From: Cycas panzhihuaensis
Taxonomy: Eukaryota; Cycadophyta
NCBI GenBank assembly: GCA_023213395.1
Contig: CM041465.1
Location: 72,175,741 to 72,239,740 of the forward strand
DNA length: 64,000 bases
Direction: 5' to 3'
The notes beneath the pieces are model-generated. The model was not told where the DNA came from, made no database searches, and saw only the letters and a program-made list of their open reading frames with translations. Shown in pieces: positions 9,715 to 20,606 of this stretch. Both the position numbers and the translations under genes were made by a program. Each line of letters begins with the position of its first letter. Within the stretch, counting starts at the first letter, position 1.

Positions 9715-10464
9715 ATAGAATAAAATGTATGTAATAGAAATGTAATTATATATATAGCACAAATGCATACATATGCATAGGGTTTGATAAATTAATTTTT
9801 TGTTTTGACAATCACTGTGTTGTGGCAACAACAACAATTTCCTACATGTTTCTCCATATTGCTCTTCATCTAATTCTCCTCTAGATCACACACAAGAGAG
9901 CTTGACAGTCAAGAAAAACTCTCATCTTTCTGTTCATAACAACTTTGTTGTAGGAATGAGTTGTGGCAAATGCAATTGTTGTTTTTTATTTATTTATTTT
10001 TTTCCCATGTTTGTTGATGGTGTATGAAGTTGAATGCTTCCCTACTATTTAATCTCGAATGTCTATGGATGATGTCCTATTATATTCTCTCTTATGTGAG
10101 GTTATAGGGTTATGTATTCCTATCTAAGTTGCCGCCATTTTATTTCCAATTGACACATGCTACATGCTCACTACACCAGACCCTAGTTACCCATGACTAA
10201 TTTCGGATGTCGAATGCCCAACTCCGGTCCTATATGCCACAAGGCACCATGAATGCCCACAAGCACTCACACAATAGGCAAGCTTGAATTAGGTTGGGTG
10301 GGTTGACTAGTTCCACTTGATATAGATGCCAATCAATAGATAGAATGATAGATGAACCACTAGTACATAGAATGACTTTTTTGGAACCCATATTGAACAT
10401 GTCCTTACCAATATTCATGTGTAAATGCTAACTAGCACATACACCCAAGACTTAGGGGCTACAT
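9141..10464. other. Unassigned AT-rich stretch with microsatellite
   Basis: No supported gene. An (AC)n run followed by (AT)n lies at 9682-9714. The rest holds no recognisable LTR ends or coding blocks and is probably decayed retroelement sequence left of the LTR at 10465. Confidence 0.4.
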
Positions 10465-12284
10465 TGTTTCCTCAATTTTGGGCTACTGGCCCAAAATCTA
10501 TAAACATTAGGTATAATTTCATTTCTCACTCATTAGATATGAATTAGTTGCTTGTTATTTGCCTGGCACTACATTTGACTGCTTGCATTTACTTGCCATT
10601 TTACCTTACATTGTATTTTAATAGAGCATTTACTTGTGTTTGCTTGGTTTGCTTGTGCATGTTGCATCTACCTCTCACCAACGATGGAAAAGGGATTTGG
10701 ACTCTATAACACCTTTTTGTAATGGAGATACAGTTCTGTAGGCTGAGTCACTTGACAATCACTTTCCTTGTTTGTTTCATGTGCTCTTTAATGTTTTTCA
10801 CCTACACTATGCTTATTGTTTCACTTAATCCATTGTGTAGATCTCCTTGAGTAAATACAACGCAGGTGGTCATGGCCTGAAAATGAACATCATATGAGGA
10901 GGTATGCTCCCTTTACATTTTTTTCTTCTCCCATTGGCCCAATTTCATGGTTCTCAAAGATGACTTCACAATTAAACCCTGAAAAATAAGATAATGCTCT
11001 AAATAACTAACTTCCATATAAATTTAGAGATTTTGTTCTCTAAATTCTCACTATGAAAACCTTTCATCTAAGTTCATTAGGTCCTTAGAGAGTTCTTGGA
11101 GACCTCTTGGACCCTAAAACCCTATCCCTTACTTGTTGATGCTCAAGCAAGGCCACGTTCACTTGATTTCTAATCTACTTTCACTTTTGGACCAAGGATT
11201 GGCACATGCCCCGTCTATTGCCATTGCAATTGTGGAATCTAGTCTACTATTTCTGTCGCACTGCATCTCTCTGCTACATATCGTGTGTTGTTTGTAGAGT
11301 TCTTGCAACATTACTATGTGATTTGTACTTTGCTTCTATGGCATCTATGCATTTTACACTGCGTTATTTGTTTGTATTTTTGCAGTATCATTGCAAAACC
11401 TATTCTATAACCTATGGTGTAGGCATACCACATTGTAGGTCCCCTTTACATAACCTACAATATTATCATAGGTTTCCCATTAATATTTTGCAACATCAAG
11501 CTCCATATGTTGCATGTCTACCATTCTGATCCTATAGTATCATTACATCTATTTGATACATATTTTACAATATTCTGTGTTTCTATAATACTATCTTTAG
11601 TAGTATGATTTCATTCTCTCTCTTTTTTAATTTATTTTATTTTACTATTATTTTTTCTCTCACAATTTACTTGGTTGATTTATCACTCACATACTTTTTT
11701 GTTTTCCTCACTTCTCTTATTTTCCTCTCTTGCTTTATCACTTTGAAGTGGTTATCAAATACACTCATATAGCCTTATCCTAATCTTGAGGCAAGCCCCT
11801 CTCTCCCTTTTATTTGGTTATCTCTAACGGTTAAAGGGTGCCTAACTGTATCTTCAGTGTTGTTCGGCAAGAAGAAGAGGATTAGATAAGGAATGAACAC
11901 TTACACACTCATTCATCATCAAGCAAAGGCTCTTCTCAAGCAACAAATCAGGTGAGAGCTTTATACATCTTGTTTAATTTATTTTGTGTATTTTGTTGGA
12001 TTGATTTTAGCAAAAGAAACCATAATTAGGAGCACATTGATTTATTTTTAAAAAATATACAAAATAGATTAATGCGATAGAAGAACCCAAAAACCCTCAC
12101 GAAAGATGATTTGTTGCACTCTATAAATCCATCCATTAGCAACCATACATACACAAATATTTTTTTATCACTCATAAGGATAGTGTTCCTTGTAAAAATA
12201 AGTTTTATTCCTTTCTTCTAGGGTTTATCTTGGCTCTAAATACTTCTTTAGACTAAAAGAACAAGGTCCCTTCACAAGAAAACA
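10465..12284 (+). repeat. Long LTR of a plus-strand gypsy element
   Basis: About 1820 bp with related inverted ends (TGTTTCC...GAAAACA). A G-rich tract (CTTAGGGGCTACAT) stands just left and a primer-site-like sequence just right. No long conserved ORF. The length and the TGGCG-type primer site resemble Athila/Tat elements. The left edge rests only on the terminal match and G-rich tract, with no second copy in the window to confirm it. Confidence 0.5.
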
Positions 12285-12287
12285 TTT

Positions 12288-12304
12288 TGGCGACCATACT
12301 AGGG
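12288..12304 (+). other. Primer binding site, TGGCG type
   Basis: TGGCGACCATACTAGGG three bases after the LTR end. It resembles the TGGCGCCGTTGCCGGGG-type primer sites of Athila/Tat gypsy elements and differs from the tRNA-Met type used by the other elements here. Confidence 0.55.
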
Positions 12305-12460
12305 AATTGCCTCTTTAATCACTCCTTGGAGTGGTCTTTCCTTTGTTGTTTCCTTTGTTCTTTTCCACTCTTTAATCATGTATCATAACTAAGTGTTTCT
12401 CTTTTATGTTGCACCTCTCACAGACTTAGAGGGCTTCCTCCTAAGTTTCCTATTGTTACA

Positions 12461-12863
12461 ATGGAGGGTAGCCCTCACCCCATTGGTCCTCCTAAAGAGA
12501 ATGCTTTCATAGAAGATATTCTTGAGCAGGTTACTCCCCAAAGAACAATTACCTCCCTTTTCTTCCACAATTGTGCCTTCTTTGGAAGGAGATGTTGGTT
12601 CAATCTCTTCTCGACCTTTTTTAGGGTCTTTTGGAGGATTTGAGTCTCTAGGTTTTCAAGCACCTCGTGCTTGTAAATTTCCTTTAGTTTCTCGTATACA
12701 GACTCCTTTGTCTAGTCCTTTGCCCTCTAGGTGGCCAAGGGGAACTTTTCCATCTGCCTCTATACCCGCTCTTTGGGTTTCTATTAATCATCTAGTCTTG
12801 GCCCTATTTCCTTTAGCCATGTGGATGAATTACAAACTATTACACTTGGGATATCCATGCTAG
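12461..12863 (+). pseudogene. Gypsy gag start (truncated)
   Basis: The first ATG after the primer site opens MEGSPHPIGPPKENAFIEDI. One frame change near 12530 leads into a second open stretch to 12863, rich in Pro/Ser with no zinc knuckle. The usual gag core is missing: only about 500 bp separate this start from the protease. It is read as a deletion derivative. The gag assignment is from position, not from a recognised motif. Confidence 0.4.
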
Positions 12864-12958
12864 ATATCTTACAATCTTGCCCTAATCAAATTCAACAAAT
12901 CTAGGAAGCTCTACGAATTACAAACATGGAACTTCACACAAGACAACTTAAACATGTT

Positions 12959-13663
12959 ATTACCTTTGATCCTGCCATGCTTCCAACTGAGAGCCAAGGA
13001 GATATATACTCTTTGGCCCCTTTCTTTATTTCAATTGAAATCAAAGACTTTTAACTTAATTGCATTTTTGTTGATGATGGATTTTCAATTAACATGATGC
13101 TCACGTGCTTAATGCCTCTACCTAGCATTCAAGCTTATGAAACAATCTCTTGGGACTGCCAAGACTTCAATAACTCAAGCCTAAAACTCCTCAAAGTGGT
13201 TGCCCGTCCTATTTCTACTGAAGACAAAACTATCAATGGTGAAATTACTCTCATAGAAATGGACCTTAACTACAACATTTTACTGGGCCGTCTTTGGCTC
13301 AATCAAATGGAAGCAACCCATTCTTCTCTATTTAGTCAACTCAAATATATTCATGAAGGGAAAGTTTGTACCATAAAGCGTATAGGCACTCCAAATTTTC
13401 CTTTTACAAAATCACTGCGCAAAACAACTCTACCTGAACCTAACACTCAAACCCATAGACTCATACATTTAGGGTCTGGTTCTTATGGAATCCTTCCTAC
13501 AACTAACTCTAATGTTGAGGAAACTTTTGCAAAGTTACCCTTCCATTCAGTTAACTTTATACATCATGTACCTTATCAAACTGATCATATGCAACAAAAT
13601 TCCCCATGCTCTCCTTCAATTCAGGATCTTGTTGCAAACTTTGCAGCTGATTGTAAATATTAA
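12959..13663 (+). pseudogene. Gypsy protease (plus strand)
   Basis: Aspartic-protease region of the element with its LTR at 10465-12284. The active-site block reads CIFVDDGFSINMM near 13055-13095 (family form VD-G-S-N), and the C-terminal block LNYNILLGRLWLNQ near 13268, followed by KYIHEGKVCTI. An in-frame stop near 13050 precedes an open stretch 13094-13663 (189 residues). The frame ends before any RT, so the element is truncated here, next to another LTR end at 13683. Confidence 0.7.
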
Positions 13664-13682
13664 CAAAATTATTATGAATAGT

Positions 13683-13833
13683 TGTAACTTCTCATAAGGG
13701 GTGCCTTGTTTATATAAATATGCTCCCAAAATCATGTAAAAACAACATATTTTTCAATACAATACAATTCAATTTGAAGAAGTATTTATCAAACTTACAT
13801 TTATTTTCAGTAATGAACTTTAGATCCACTACA
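13683..13833 (+). repeat. LTR end with adjoining primer site
   Basis: TGTAACTTCTC...CCACTACA, followed after two bases by TGGTATCAAAGC (13836-13847), a tRNA-Met-type primer site. A TATA-like TTTATATAAATA occurs near 13710. If both ends are right this LTR is only 151 bp; the left edge is a guess from the TGT/ACA ends. No second copy is present in the window. Confidence 0.5.
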
Positions 13834-14025
13834 AGTGGTATCAAAGCAATTTAATCTTGGATGCCTATATCTTCTCTTAGCATTTTTCCTCCATAGTTTC
13901 ATCTGTTTTATGAACCAACAACATTGTGTACAGGAGATGAGTTACAAAAGATTTGGGGGTTTCTAAAGATAAAATAGAGTATAATTCCAATTTTGAATTG
14001 CAATTCAAGCGTAATTGGGTGCAAC

Positions 14026-14270
14026 TAAGTGCACTAAGAGATGTAATCAAGTGCAACCAGGTACGATCAAGTGCGACTAGGCGTGACTAAGTGCAACCAG
14101 AAGCGCGACCATGTGTGACCAAGTGCAATTGGGTGCAACTTGAAGTGCGACTAGGTATGACTAGGTACAACCTGAAATGCAACTATGTGTGACTTGGAGC
14201 TAGACCAGATCGCAAACACTGTACGACCAGGTCACAGGGTTGCAATCTAAGTGCGACCTAGATTGCGATC
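14026..14270 (+). repeat. Degenerate tandem repeat, GTGCGACTA-like
   Basis: About twenty imperfect copies of a 9-12 bp unit around (A)GTGCGACTAG(G), including AAGTGCGACTAGG, AAGTGCAACCAGG and GTGTGACCAAGTGC. It lies downstream of the primer site at 13836, so in a leader-like position. Spacing is not a multiple of three, so it does not look coding. Confidence 0.75.
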
Positions 14271-14662
14271 AAAACTCTAATTGTAATTGAAAAATAGTTC
14301 AGGACTTATCTCCATGTGAACATCATGTAATAAAATGGTCAAGTTAGTTAGAGTGACTAAGTCATTAATGTAACAAAATGTGTTATAATTTGTATAAGTA
14401 AGTCTGATGGATGTAATAGAAGTAGAAATAGATATAGCCTAAGCTTTCTCCCTCTTGCATTCTCTATTGTAACGGCTTAAGCTGCAACTTGTACATAGTC
14501 GGTTGTAATGTTCAACCTACTTCTGGTTGTGAGAGGACCAGATACAGGGCCCTTTGTAAGTAATAAAGATTTGGTTTGCATTCACACAACGTAACTTGTG
14601 CCTCCTTATTAGTGCAATGTGCATAAATTAATGTAGGATAACACAGCAACACACATTGGTTT
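14271..14662 (+). other. Unassigned, LTR-like flank of G1
   Basis: Non-coding, with TGTAAC and TGTAATG motifs and an AATAAAG signal near 14568. It might be part of a plus-strand copia LTR, but no pair or target duplication is available. It is the flank into which G1 inserted. Confidence 0.3.
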
Positions 14663-15393
14663 TGTTGCCAATTAAACTAAAGGGGAAAAAAATAAAGATA
14701 GCTAGAGCTGAATAGACAATTGGTTCCTCTTCCATGCCACTAAGGGTTGTGGTGGAGAAGAAACTTGAGATGCGCCAGGAACGAGGAGAACATTGGGCAA
14801 GGGACAGAATTTAGGCAAGAGATCAGAAACCCAAATTTTCAATTACACCAAAGAAACAAGTGAAGAGGTGACCACCTACAAAATCAACCAAGGAAAGAAT
14901 GTTTGAACCACTCTAATACCGCGAGGAGCGTCTCTTGAGCAATAAATTGAAGATGGAAAGAGCAAAATAGGGGAGTAATTCTTCCAAAATATAGTTGAAA
15001 TCAACTAGTAAGGGCAACAATGCGTATCTTCAGAGAAAGCTGAAAAATAAAGATAAATAGGATGGGTATAAATGCTAAAATAACTCCTATTATTACTACC
15101 CTCTTTGAGGTGAGGTACCCTCCAAATAGTACAACCCTAAAGGAGAATAAACAACAACCCTAAGGCCGTAGTTATAACAGTCCAAACTTGATTCTGAGAT
15201 GACTTGGGTTGGGGTCAAATAACTATTTATATAGGCAATTAAATGGTCATGAAGAAACCCACCAAACTTAAAATGGAAGTCGGCCAGAAGAAGTGCTAGA
15301 AGTCGGCCACAATGGGAGTAATCCTATTACTACCAAGTCTGCAAAATATAGTCTTTAAAGTCAGCCAAATGGGGGGTCAATAGGCTTACAACA
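14663..15393 (-). repeat. G1 3' LTR
   Basis: Right end at 15393 is fixed by the polypurine tract; left end is set by the TGTTG...CAACA inverted termini, giving about 731 bp. A minus-strand TATA box (TATATAAATA) lies at 15224-15233. The part GGCCGACTTCTA and GGAGGGTACCTCACCTC resembles GGCCGACTTCTA and GGAGGGTTCCTCGCCTC of the A-family LTRs. The 5' LTR is right of the window. Confidence 0.65.
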
Positions 15394-15409
15394 AGCCCCT
15401 CCCCTCAAA
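15394..15409 (-). other. G1 polypurine tract
   Basis: The minus strand reads TTTGAGGGGAGGGGCT directly before the LTR start TGTTGTAAGCC. Confidence 0.85.
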
Positions 15410-15424
15410 GCATGGGTAAATTTG

Positions 15425-17179
15425 GGTGTTGTATCCATTCTTTTGATTCCCACCTTATGTCTTCTAAATCTAAAGTTTTCCACTTGATGAGGTATTCTTT
15501 GACCTTCCTGGACCATAATTCTTTTCTTCATATCTGTAAAATCCCCTGTGGTTTGGTGATAATCTTTCCTTCTTCATCTAGCTCAAGGATTGTTGTCTGA
15601 GGGGTTATCTGTTCCCCTTCTTTTTAAGGCAAGATACATGAAAAACATTATGGATTTTGCTCCCTCGTGGTAATGCTAATTGATAAGCTACTTCCCAAAT
15701 TTTCCCAATAACTTGATAAGGTCCAAAAAATCGATGTGCTAACTTTTGTCTATCTATTTGTTTCATTGATGATAGCTTGTAAGGTTGGAGTCTTAGAAAG
15801 ACCCAATCTCCTACTATGAAGCTCCTTTCAGATCTTTTGATGTCAGCTTGCTACCTCATTCTGTTCGTTGTTGTATTCAAATTGTCCTTTAAAATCTATA
15901 TTGTTTGTTCCACCTATTACTGTTCTTCATGTGTTGATTGTACTTGCGATACTTTTGTCCACGTGAGTATAGACGACGGCTCATATCCGTATAATGCCTA
16001 AAAGGGCATCATTTTTGTTGTTGTGTGATAAGTGGTGTTGTACCACCATTCGGCCAAATGGAGCCATCTATGCCATTGAGTTTGCTTATCAGAAGAGAAG
16101 TTCCTCAAGTATCCTTCTAGTCATTTGTTGACTACCCCTATCTAACCATCTGATTCCGGGTGGTATGTTGTACTCATATTTAACTTTGTTCCCACTAATT
16201 TGAACAGATCCTACCAAAAATGGCTTATGAACTTTGGGTCTTGATCACTAACTATAATCTTGGGAAACTCTTGTAGACGAAGTATCTCCTTCGTATATAT
16301 ATCTACTATCTAACTTACTTTTGCTATTGATTGTGTGCCCCTGAAATGCGCGTATTTAGTTAACCTATTTACTACTACAAAAATGGCATCTTTCCCTTCA
16401 AATCGTGGAAGTTCGGTGATAAAGTCCATTGAGATTTCTTCCCATTTCTAATGTGGAATGGGTAACAGTTGTAACAGTCCTAGACTTTTTACGCATTCAC
16501 TCTTGTTTCGTTGGCACAAATTGCATTTGGATACGTACTTGAGGACATCCATTTTCATTCCCTTCCAATAAAAGGAATTTTCTACGTTCCAATTGTTGGA
16601 AGATAATGTTTAATGTGTAAGTGTCTAAGTATGTAATACACATTTGTGCATATACGTGGTCATTAGATTATTGGTCAATATATAGGTGTTAATGTGGGTG
16701 GTTGTGTAAGAGGTCATTTATCCCACATGTAACACATGTAATCCTACTCTCTCCCACTTGTGATGTATAAATAAGTGGTTGAGGTAGAGTAGAGGATATT
16801 GAGTCAAGATGGAGTCCATTATGATATTATTGTGGTTGTGGAGGCATTGTGATATAATCTCTTTCATATTGAGTTAATGCTATCATATTATGTTCTTTGT
16901 TCTATTGATTTTGAATATTGAATGATCTTGAATGATTTCCATTGCATAGTTTCAACACCGATATGTTTTATCTATTCCTATATGTCCTATTGTTGGTATT
17001 GAGTGGGCTTCTTCTAATATGATCTTCTTTAATTCGGAAGCCGTTGGGATAAATATCTTCCCCTTTCTCAGAATTAATTATTTTTGTGATTCAAATTTGA
17101 AAGGTTTATGGTCCTTAATCTCTTCTAATATCTTATGCAAAGGTGGATCGATCTTATATTCTTTGATTAATTCTCGAGT
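15425..17179 (-). pseudogene. G1 integrase with chromodomain (broken)
   Basis: Integrase of a chromovirus (Ty3/gypsy with a chromatin-targeting C-terminus). Read right to left: the zinc-binding HHCC part (HIGIDKTYR... then KCNLCQRN), the core with DFITELP, VSDQDPKF and ESDG.IGVVNK, the GPY-type segment HRFFGPYQVIGKIWEVAYQL, then VFHVSCL and a chromodomain-like KEYLIKWK...WESKEWI near 15545-15425. The catalytic Glu is Gly (QTEV-type motif reads .IGV) and several stops are present. A solo LTR (16594-16957) splits the zinc-binding part. Confidence 0.85.
16594..16957 (+). repeat. Solo LTR in G1 integrase
   Basis: 364 bp, TGTTGGAAG...GTTTCAACA, flanked by CCAAT (16589-16593) and CCGAT (16958-16962), a 5-bp duplication with one change. 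TATA-like ATGTATAAATA near 16766. Removing it and one duplication restores the G1 integrase reading. Copia-like in size and ends; no relative in the window. Confidence 0.85.
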
Positions 17180-17490
17180 TCAACTGAGAGCGGCTATTGA
17201 TATTGCTTTCAATAAAACTTCTTTATTGTTTGTCCCCAGATAGTCTTGAGAGAGCATCTGCAATGGCATTTTCTTTACCCTTCTATACCATATTGAAATC
17301 AAAGGTTTGAAGCTAACCCATTTCTGTTGTTCGTCTGACAGTGTCTTTTGATTTAAGAAATATTTTAGACTGTTGTGATCTGTCTGTACTATAAACTCGT
17401 TCCTCAATAAGTACTGCCACCATTGGTGTATGGCATGCATGATTGCCAACATTTCTTTGTCGTAAATAGGTTTGAGCTTCTCCCTATTAT
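17180..17490 (-). pseudogene. G1 RNase H, C-terminal part
   Basis: Reads EMLAIMHAIHQWWQYLLRNE, QTDHNSLKYFLNQKTL and QKWV, the standard gypsy RNase H block that degrades the RNA strand after copying. It continues the reading cut at 62464 on the far side of element C (…YESRKLN before the break, NREKL… after). This continuity is the main proof that 17496-62458 is one nested insertion. Confidence 0.9.
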
Positions 17491-17495
17491 TTAAT

Positions 17496-17704
17496 TGTAA
17501 GAATAATAGACTTAATGAGAAAGATGAAAACTGTACTGCTTTATCGAAAGAGGGTATACCTCCTTAAATATATATGAGAAAGAGTAACTGACACGTATAA
17601 ATAACACGTGTCATACAAGTGTTTGACTTACATTAGGAGTAACAACAGAGAGGATTAATAGTTGCCTCTTTAGTGAACTTAGGATAAAACATTATATTTC
17701 AACA
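17496..17704 (-). repeat. C 3' LTR
   Basis: 209 bp, plus-strand TGTAAGAATAATAG...ATATTTCAACA, the partner of 62248-62458. The polypurine tract (minus-strand CATTAAGAGAGGG) follows at 17705-17717. Confidence 0.9.
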
Positions 17705-17717
17705 CCCTCTCTTAATG

Positions 17718-18330
17718 TTTTATCTCTTTTAATCCTATTCTATCTCTAAGAATCTGGAATCTGTCTCTGCTAAGTGGTTTAGTCAAGATGTCTGCAACTT
17801 GATCGACTGTAAGACAATATGCTAGATCAATTTCTTTGTTTTGCACTTTCTATCGTATAAATGATGTACTTCTATGTGTTTTGTTCACGCATGAAGCACA
17901 TGATTCTTAGTTAATTTTATGGCACTCTGGTTGTCATAAAGTAATGTTGTTAGTCTTTACTGTTGTTGATTCAAATCCATTAACAATTGTCTTAACCATA
18001 TTGCTTCACATGTAACATTGGCTGTTGATTTGTATTCGGCTTCGATTGAAGAAAGTGCGACTATTGGCTATCTTTTACTACTCCAGGAGATGGTTGTTGT
18101 TCTCAAAAAGAAACAATATCTGCCTATAGATTTCCTTTCCTTTTTGTCTCCAACCCAATCTGAGTCATAGAACCTTGATAGTTGAATTGATTTCTCTCTT
18201 TGATACACAAGTTTTAGATCAATTGTTCGTTTTAGATACCTGAGTATCCTCTTGGTTGCCTCCCAATGTCTTATTTTGGGTTCCTGCATGAACCTTAAGA
18301 CTAGACCCATAAAATGTGAAATATCAAGTC
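17718..18330 (-). pseudogene. C RNase H, C-terminal part
   Basis: End of the copia polyprotein: VLRFMQEPKIRHWEATKRIL, RFYDSDWVGD.KERKSIGRYCFFL, then SSIEAEYKSTANVTCEA and the HIEVHHL-type end, the usual copia RNase H order. Frame stops occur after SWSSKR and later. The open frame that appears to begin at 18460 starts inside the D LTR and is a junction artefact; genuine C sequence starts at 18330. Confidence 0.85.
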
Positions 18331-18335
18331 TAGTT

Positions 18336-18582
18336 TGTAATGGTCCTATTCCTGTAATCAATAAACATTGAGAAATAGAGAGAGAAAATGATAGATAAAA
18401 GATAAAGAATGAGATGAAGTTCCAAAGAACATTCATTAATATAAGATTGCAAATACACAATGATCACCCCACTCATACATTACATACATATAGATGGGCT
18501 ATTAAGGCTACCCATCTCTTAGACTTATGCATGTGGGATAAATTACAATGAGAGTAACATCATATGGTGGAGGATCATAACA
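18336..18582 (-). repeat. D 3' LTR
   Basis: 247 bp, TGTAATGGTCC...GATCATAACA on the plus strand; related to the F LTR (4863-5101) along its length. Polypurine tract 18583-18598 on its right. Confidence 0.9.
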
Positions 18583-18663
18583 TGCCCTCCCCCCAAAATG
18601 CTTCGCCCTTGAAGCATCCTAATTTAAAGATACATATGACCACCTCCTGTTATTATTATCCAA

Positions 18664-19401
18664 TCAATAGCTCTTGCAAAAGTCGTTAGAAAAGCTATGC
18701 ATGGAATGGGGATCTATCCATCCCAACTTGATTTTGGTACACCATGGACGTCCTTTGATATATTCTAGATATCTGTAATGTTGAAACCTTAAGCTCGAAT
18801 GTTGTGCTTGCCTGGTATTTGTAGTTGATGAGTGCCTTGCCTGATAAGTTTTGTTGCATTGGGCCTCTTGATAATATGGATGCCGATATGGTTCCACTTT
18901 AGTTTGTCTTTCAACCATTGATGATGCATTTTCTTCCTTGTCCTTGGGTGCAACTGGTGGTGTGAGGTGGCAACCAACTTCTATTACTTGCTCTTGACAT
19001 TCCTTTTCTTTCTCATCATCTTTCTTTTGTTACTGGCTTTGTGGAGTAGGAAGAATTCCTTGTTCCACCTTTCGATTATACCTTTCAAGTATTTGACGAG
19101 CTTCTTGTTTGTCTTTCTCAAGGTTTTGCATCTCTTTCCACCAAGAAGCATTTTATTTAACAAAGATAGATAATTGTAGCCATAAAAATGAATTGAATGG
19201 ACTAGCTCTAGAGTTATACCACTCCTTAAACCAAAGGTAAGCCTCTCCTTGTAGATACAATAAGGCTACTTTAGTCAACTCATTGTTGTTCATGTAGTCA
19301 TCATCAAGAGATTTTAAATATGTCTCCATATCATCAACCCAGTCATTTGCAGAAAGAGTTCCATCTGCATTAAAGATACGCAGTATGGGCCTTGTATCCA
19401 T
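18664..19401 (-). pseudogene. D gag-like protein
   Basis: Starts MDTRPILRIFNADGTLSAND at 19401 and shares the core with F (DWVDDMETYLKSLDDDYM, LYLQGEAYLWFKEW). A TAA at about 19153 and a TAG further on interrupt a frame that otherwise runs to 18664 and ends in the Gln/His/Tyr-rich tail (VERQTKVEPYRHPYYQ). This supports a single ancestral protein of about 245 residues. No knuckle or enzyme motif. Confidence 0.7.
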
Positions 19402-20096
19402 GATAATATGGATGTAAGAGAGATTAGGGGTGTTTATAGCCTGTTATCCCCTAATTTTGATACAAAAATATATATTGGGCCTCAAGAGTAATGGTTTTGT
19501 GACCAAAGTCCGAATGGCTAAGAAAAGTACAGTATGAAACCCTTTAATTCAAAAAATTTATTTCTGAAAAAAAATATAGCTAAAAAATATATAAAATATG
19601 GACTAAGATGACGGCCTCTGAAATACAATTCCAACAATTCAAATGAAATTGAATTCTGATATGTAAATCAAAAGTTATGCCCCTTTTAAGAATTTCACTA
19701 TTAGGGTTTCTATGGACCGCAATAGTACCTACTGATAAAATGTTAATAACTTTCTACTCCGAACTCTAATCAACTTCAAACCACTTCCATTAGAAAGTAA
19801 ATTAAAAAACACATAGAATCAAAAAAAAAAATGAGGTCATTTGGATACCTGTAGCCAAAGTTATGGCTCTTTGAAGTTGAGATAGCAAATCTGTCCCAGA
19901 AATACAGTGACAAAAAAGCAGGCCAAAATTAATTCTGTTACAATTTTCACACTTTCACCCCAAAATCTATAGTGCAACTACTCAAAATTTCTAGAACGAG
20001 CCATTTCGTCTCAAATTCGCCATTACGTTTCAAAATTTTCAACATTTATTCTTTAGAATATGCTTTCAAACCCTTGATGACACCTCCCAGATCGTT
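19402..20096 (-). other. D leader
   Basis: Untranslated region matching the F leader, with the AATCAAAAGTTATGCCCC module near 19665-19685 and a second related piece ending AGCCAAAGTTATGGCTC near 19855-19870. Confidence 0.6.
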
Positions 20097-20108
20097 GCTC
20101 TAATACCA
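20097..20108 (-). other. D primer binding site
   Basis: Minus-strand TGGTATTAGAGC, two bases from the LTR start at 20111. Confidence 0.8.
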
Positions 20109-20110
20109 AT

Positions 20111-20220
20111 TGTAATGGTCCTATTCTTGTAATCAATAAACATAGAGAAATAGAGAGAGAAAATGATAGACAAAAGATAAAGAATGAGATGAAGTTCCAA
20201 AGAACATTCATTAACATAAG
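20111..20220 (-). repeat. D 5' LTR, inner part
   Basis: Matches the left part of 18336-18582. It is cut at ATAAG (20216-20220) by E and resumes at 26534-26670, ending GATCATAAAA where the other copy has GATCATAACA. Confidence 0.9.
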
Positions 20221-20594
20221 TGTTAACATGGCAATTAATTATTAAGCCACTTAATTAATGTTAATGTGGTTTAATTAAGTGAAAAGGTGTGAAGCCAAAA
20301 AGGTGCGACTTATTCGAAGGGTCACAACCCTAATCGAGTGACACCTCTTAGGAAGTATAAATGCCTTGAGGCCTTGTATATTCATCATCCAAGATCATTG
20401 TATCAATCCATTGTGCAATAATCAAAGAGATTCATCAAAGATCCTTTTGTGGTGGGTTTTTTTCCAGAAAGGGTTTTCCCACATAAATACTGTGTACTGT
20501 GCTTCTATTTTCTGTGTATATTTGTTTGTTTACTATGTATGGTAAAAGATTTTACGGTTGGGAATATTCATGTATGATTTCATGTTCCCGAACA
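20221..20594 (+). repeat. E 5' LTR
   Basis: 374 bp, TGTTAACATGG...TTCCCGAACA. TATA-like AGTATAAATGC near 20357. Confidence 0.95.
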
Positions 20595-20606
20595 TGGTAT
20601 CAAAGT
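20595..20606 (+). other. E primer binding site
   Basis: TGGTATCAAAGT directly after the 5' LTR; tRNA-Met type. Confidence 0.85.

Noticed and set aside
11206-11529. 107-residue plus-strand ORF
   Set aside because: It lies within the long LTR, is Cys/Leu/Tyr-rich with no motif, and has no homologue in the window.
14655-14670. TTGGTTTTGTTGCC resembling the H primer site
   Set aside because: It overlaps the inferred left end of the G1 LTR, has no LTR pair, and is likely a chance match.
18068-18460. 130-residue ORF as one gene
   Set aside because: Its first 40 residues are D LTR sequence; only the part below 18330 is C RNase H.
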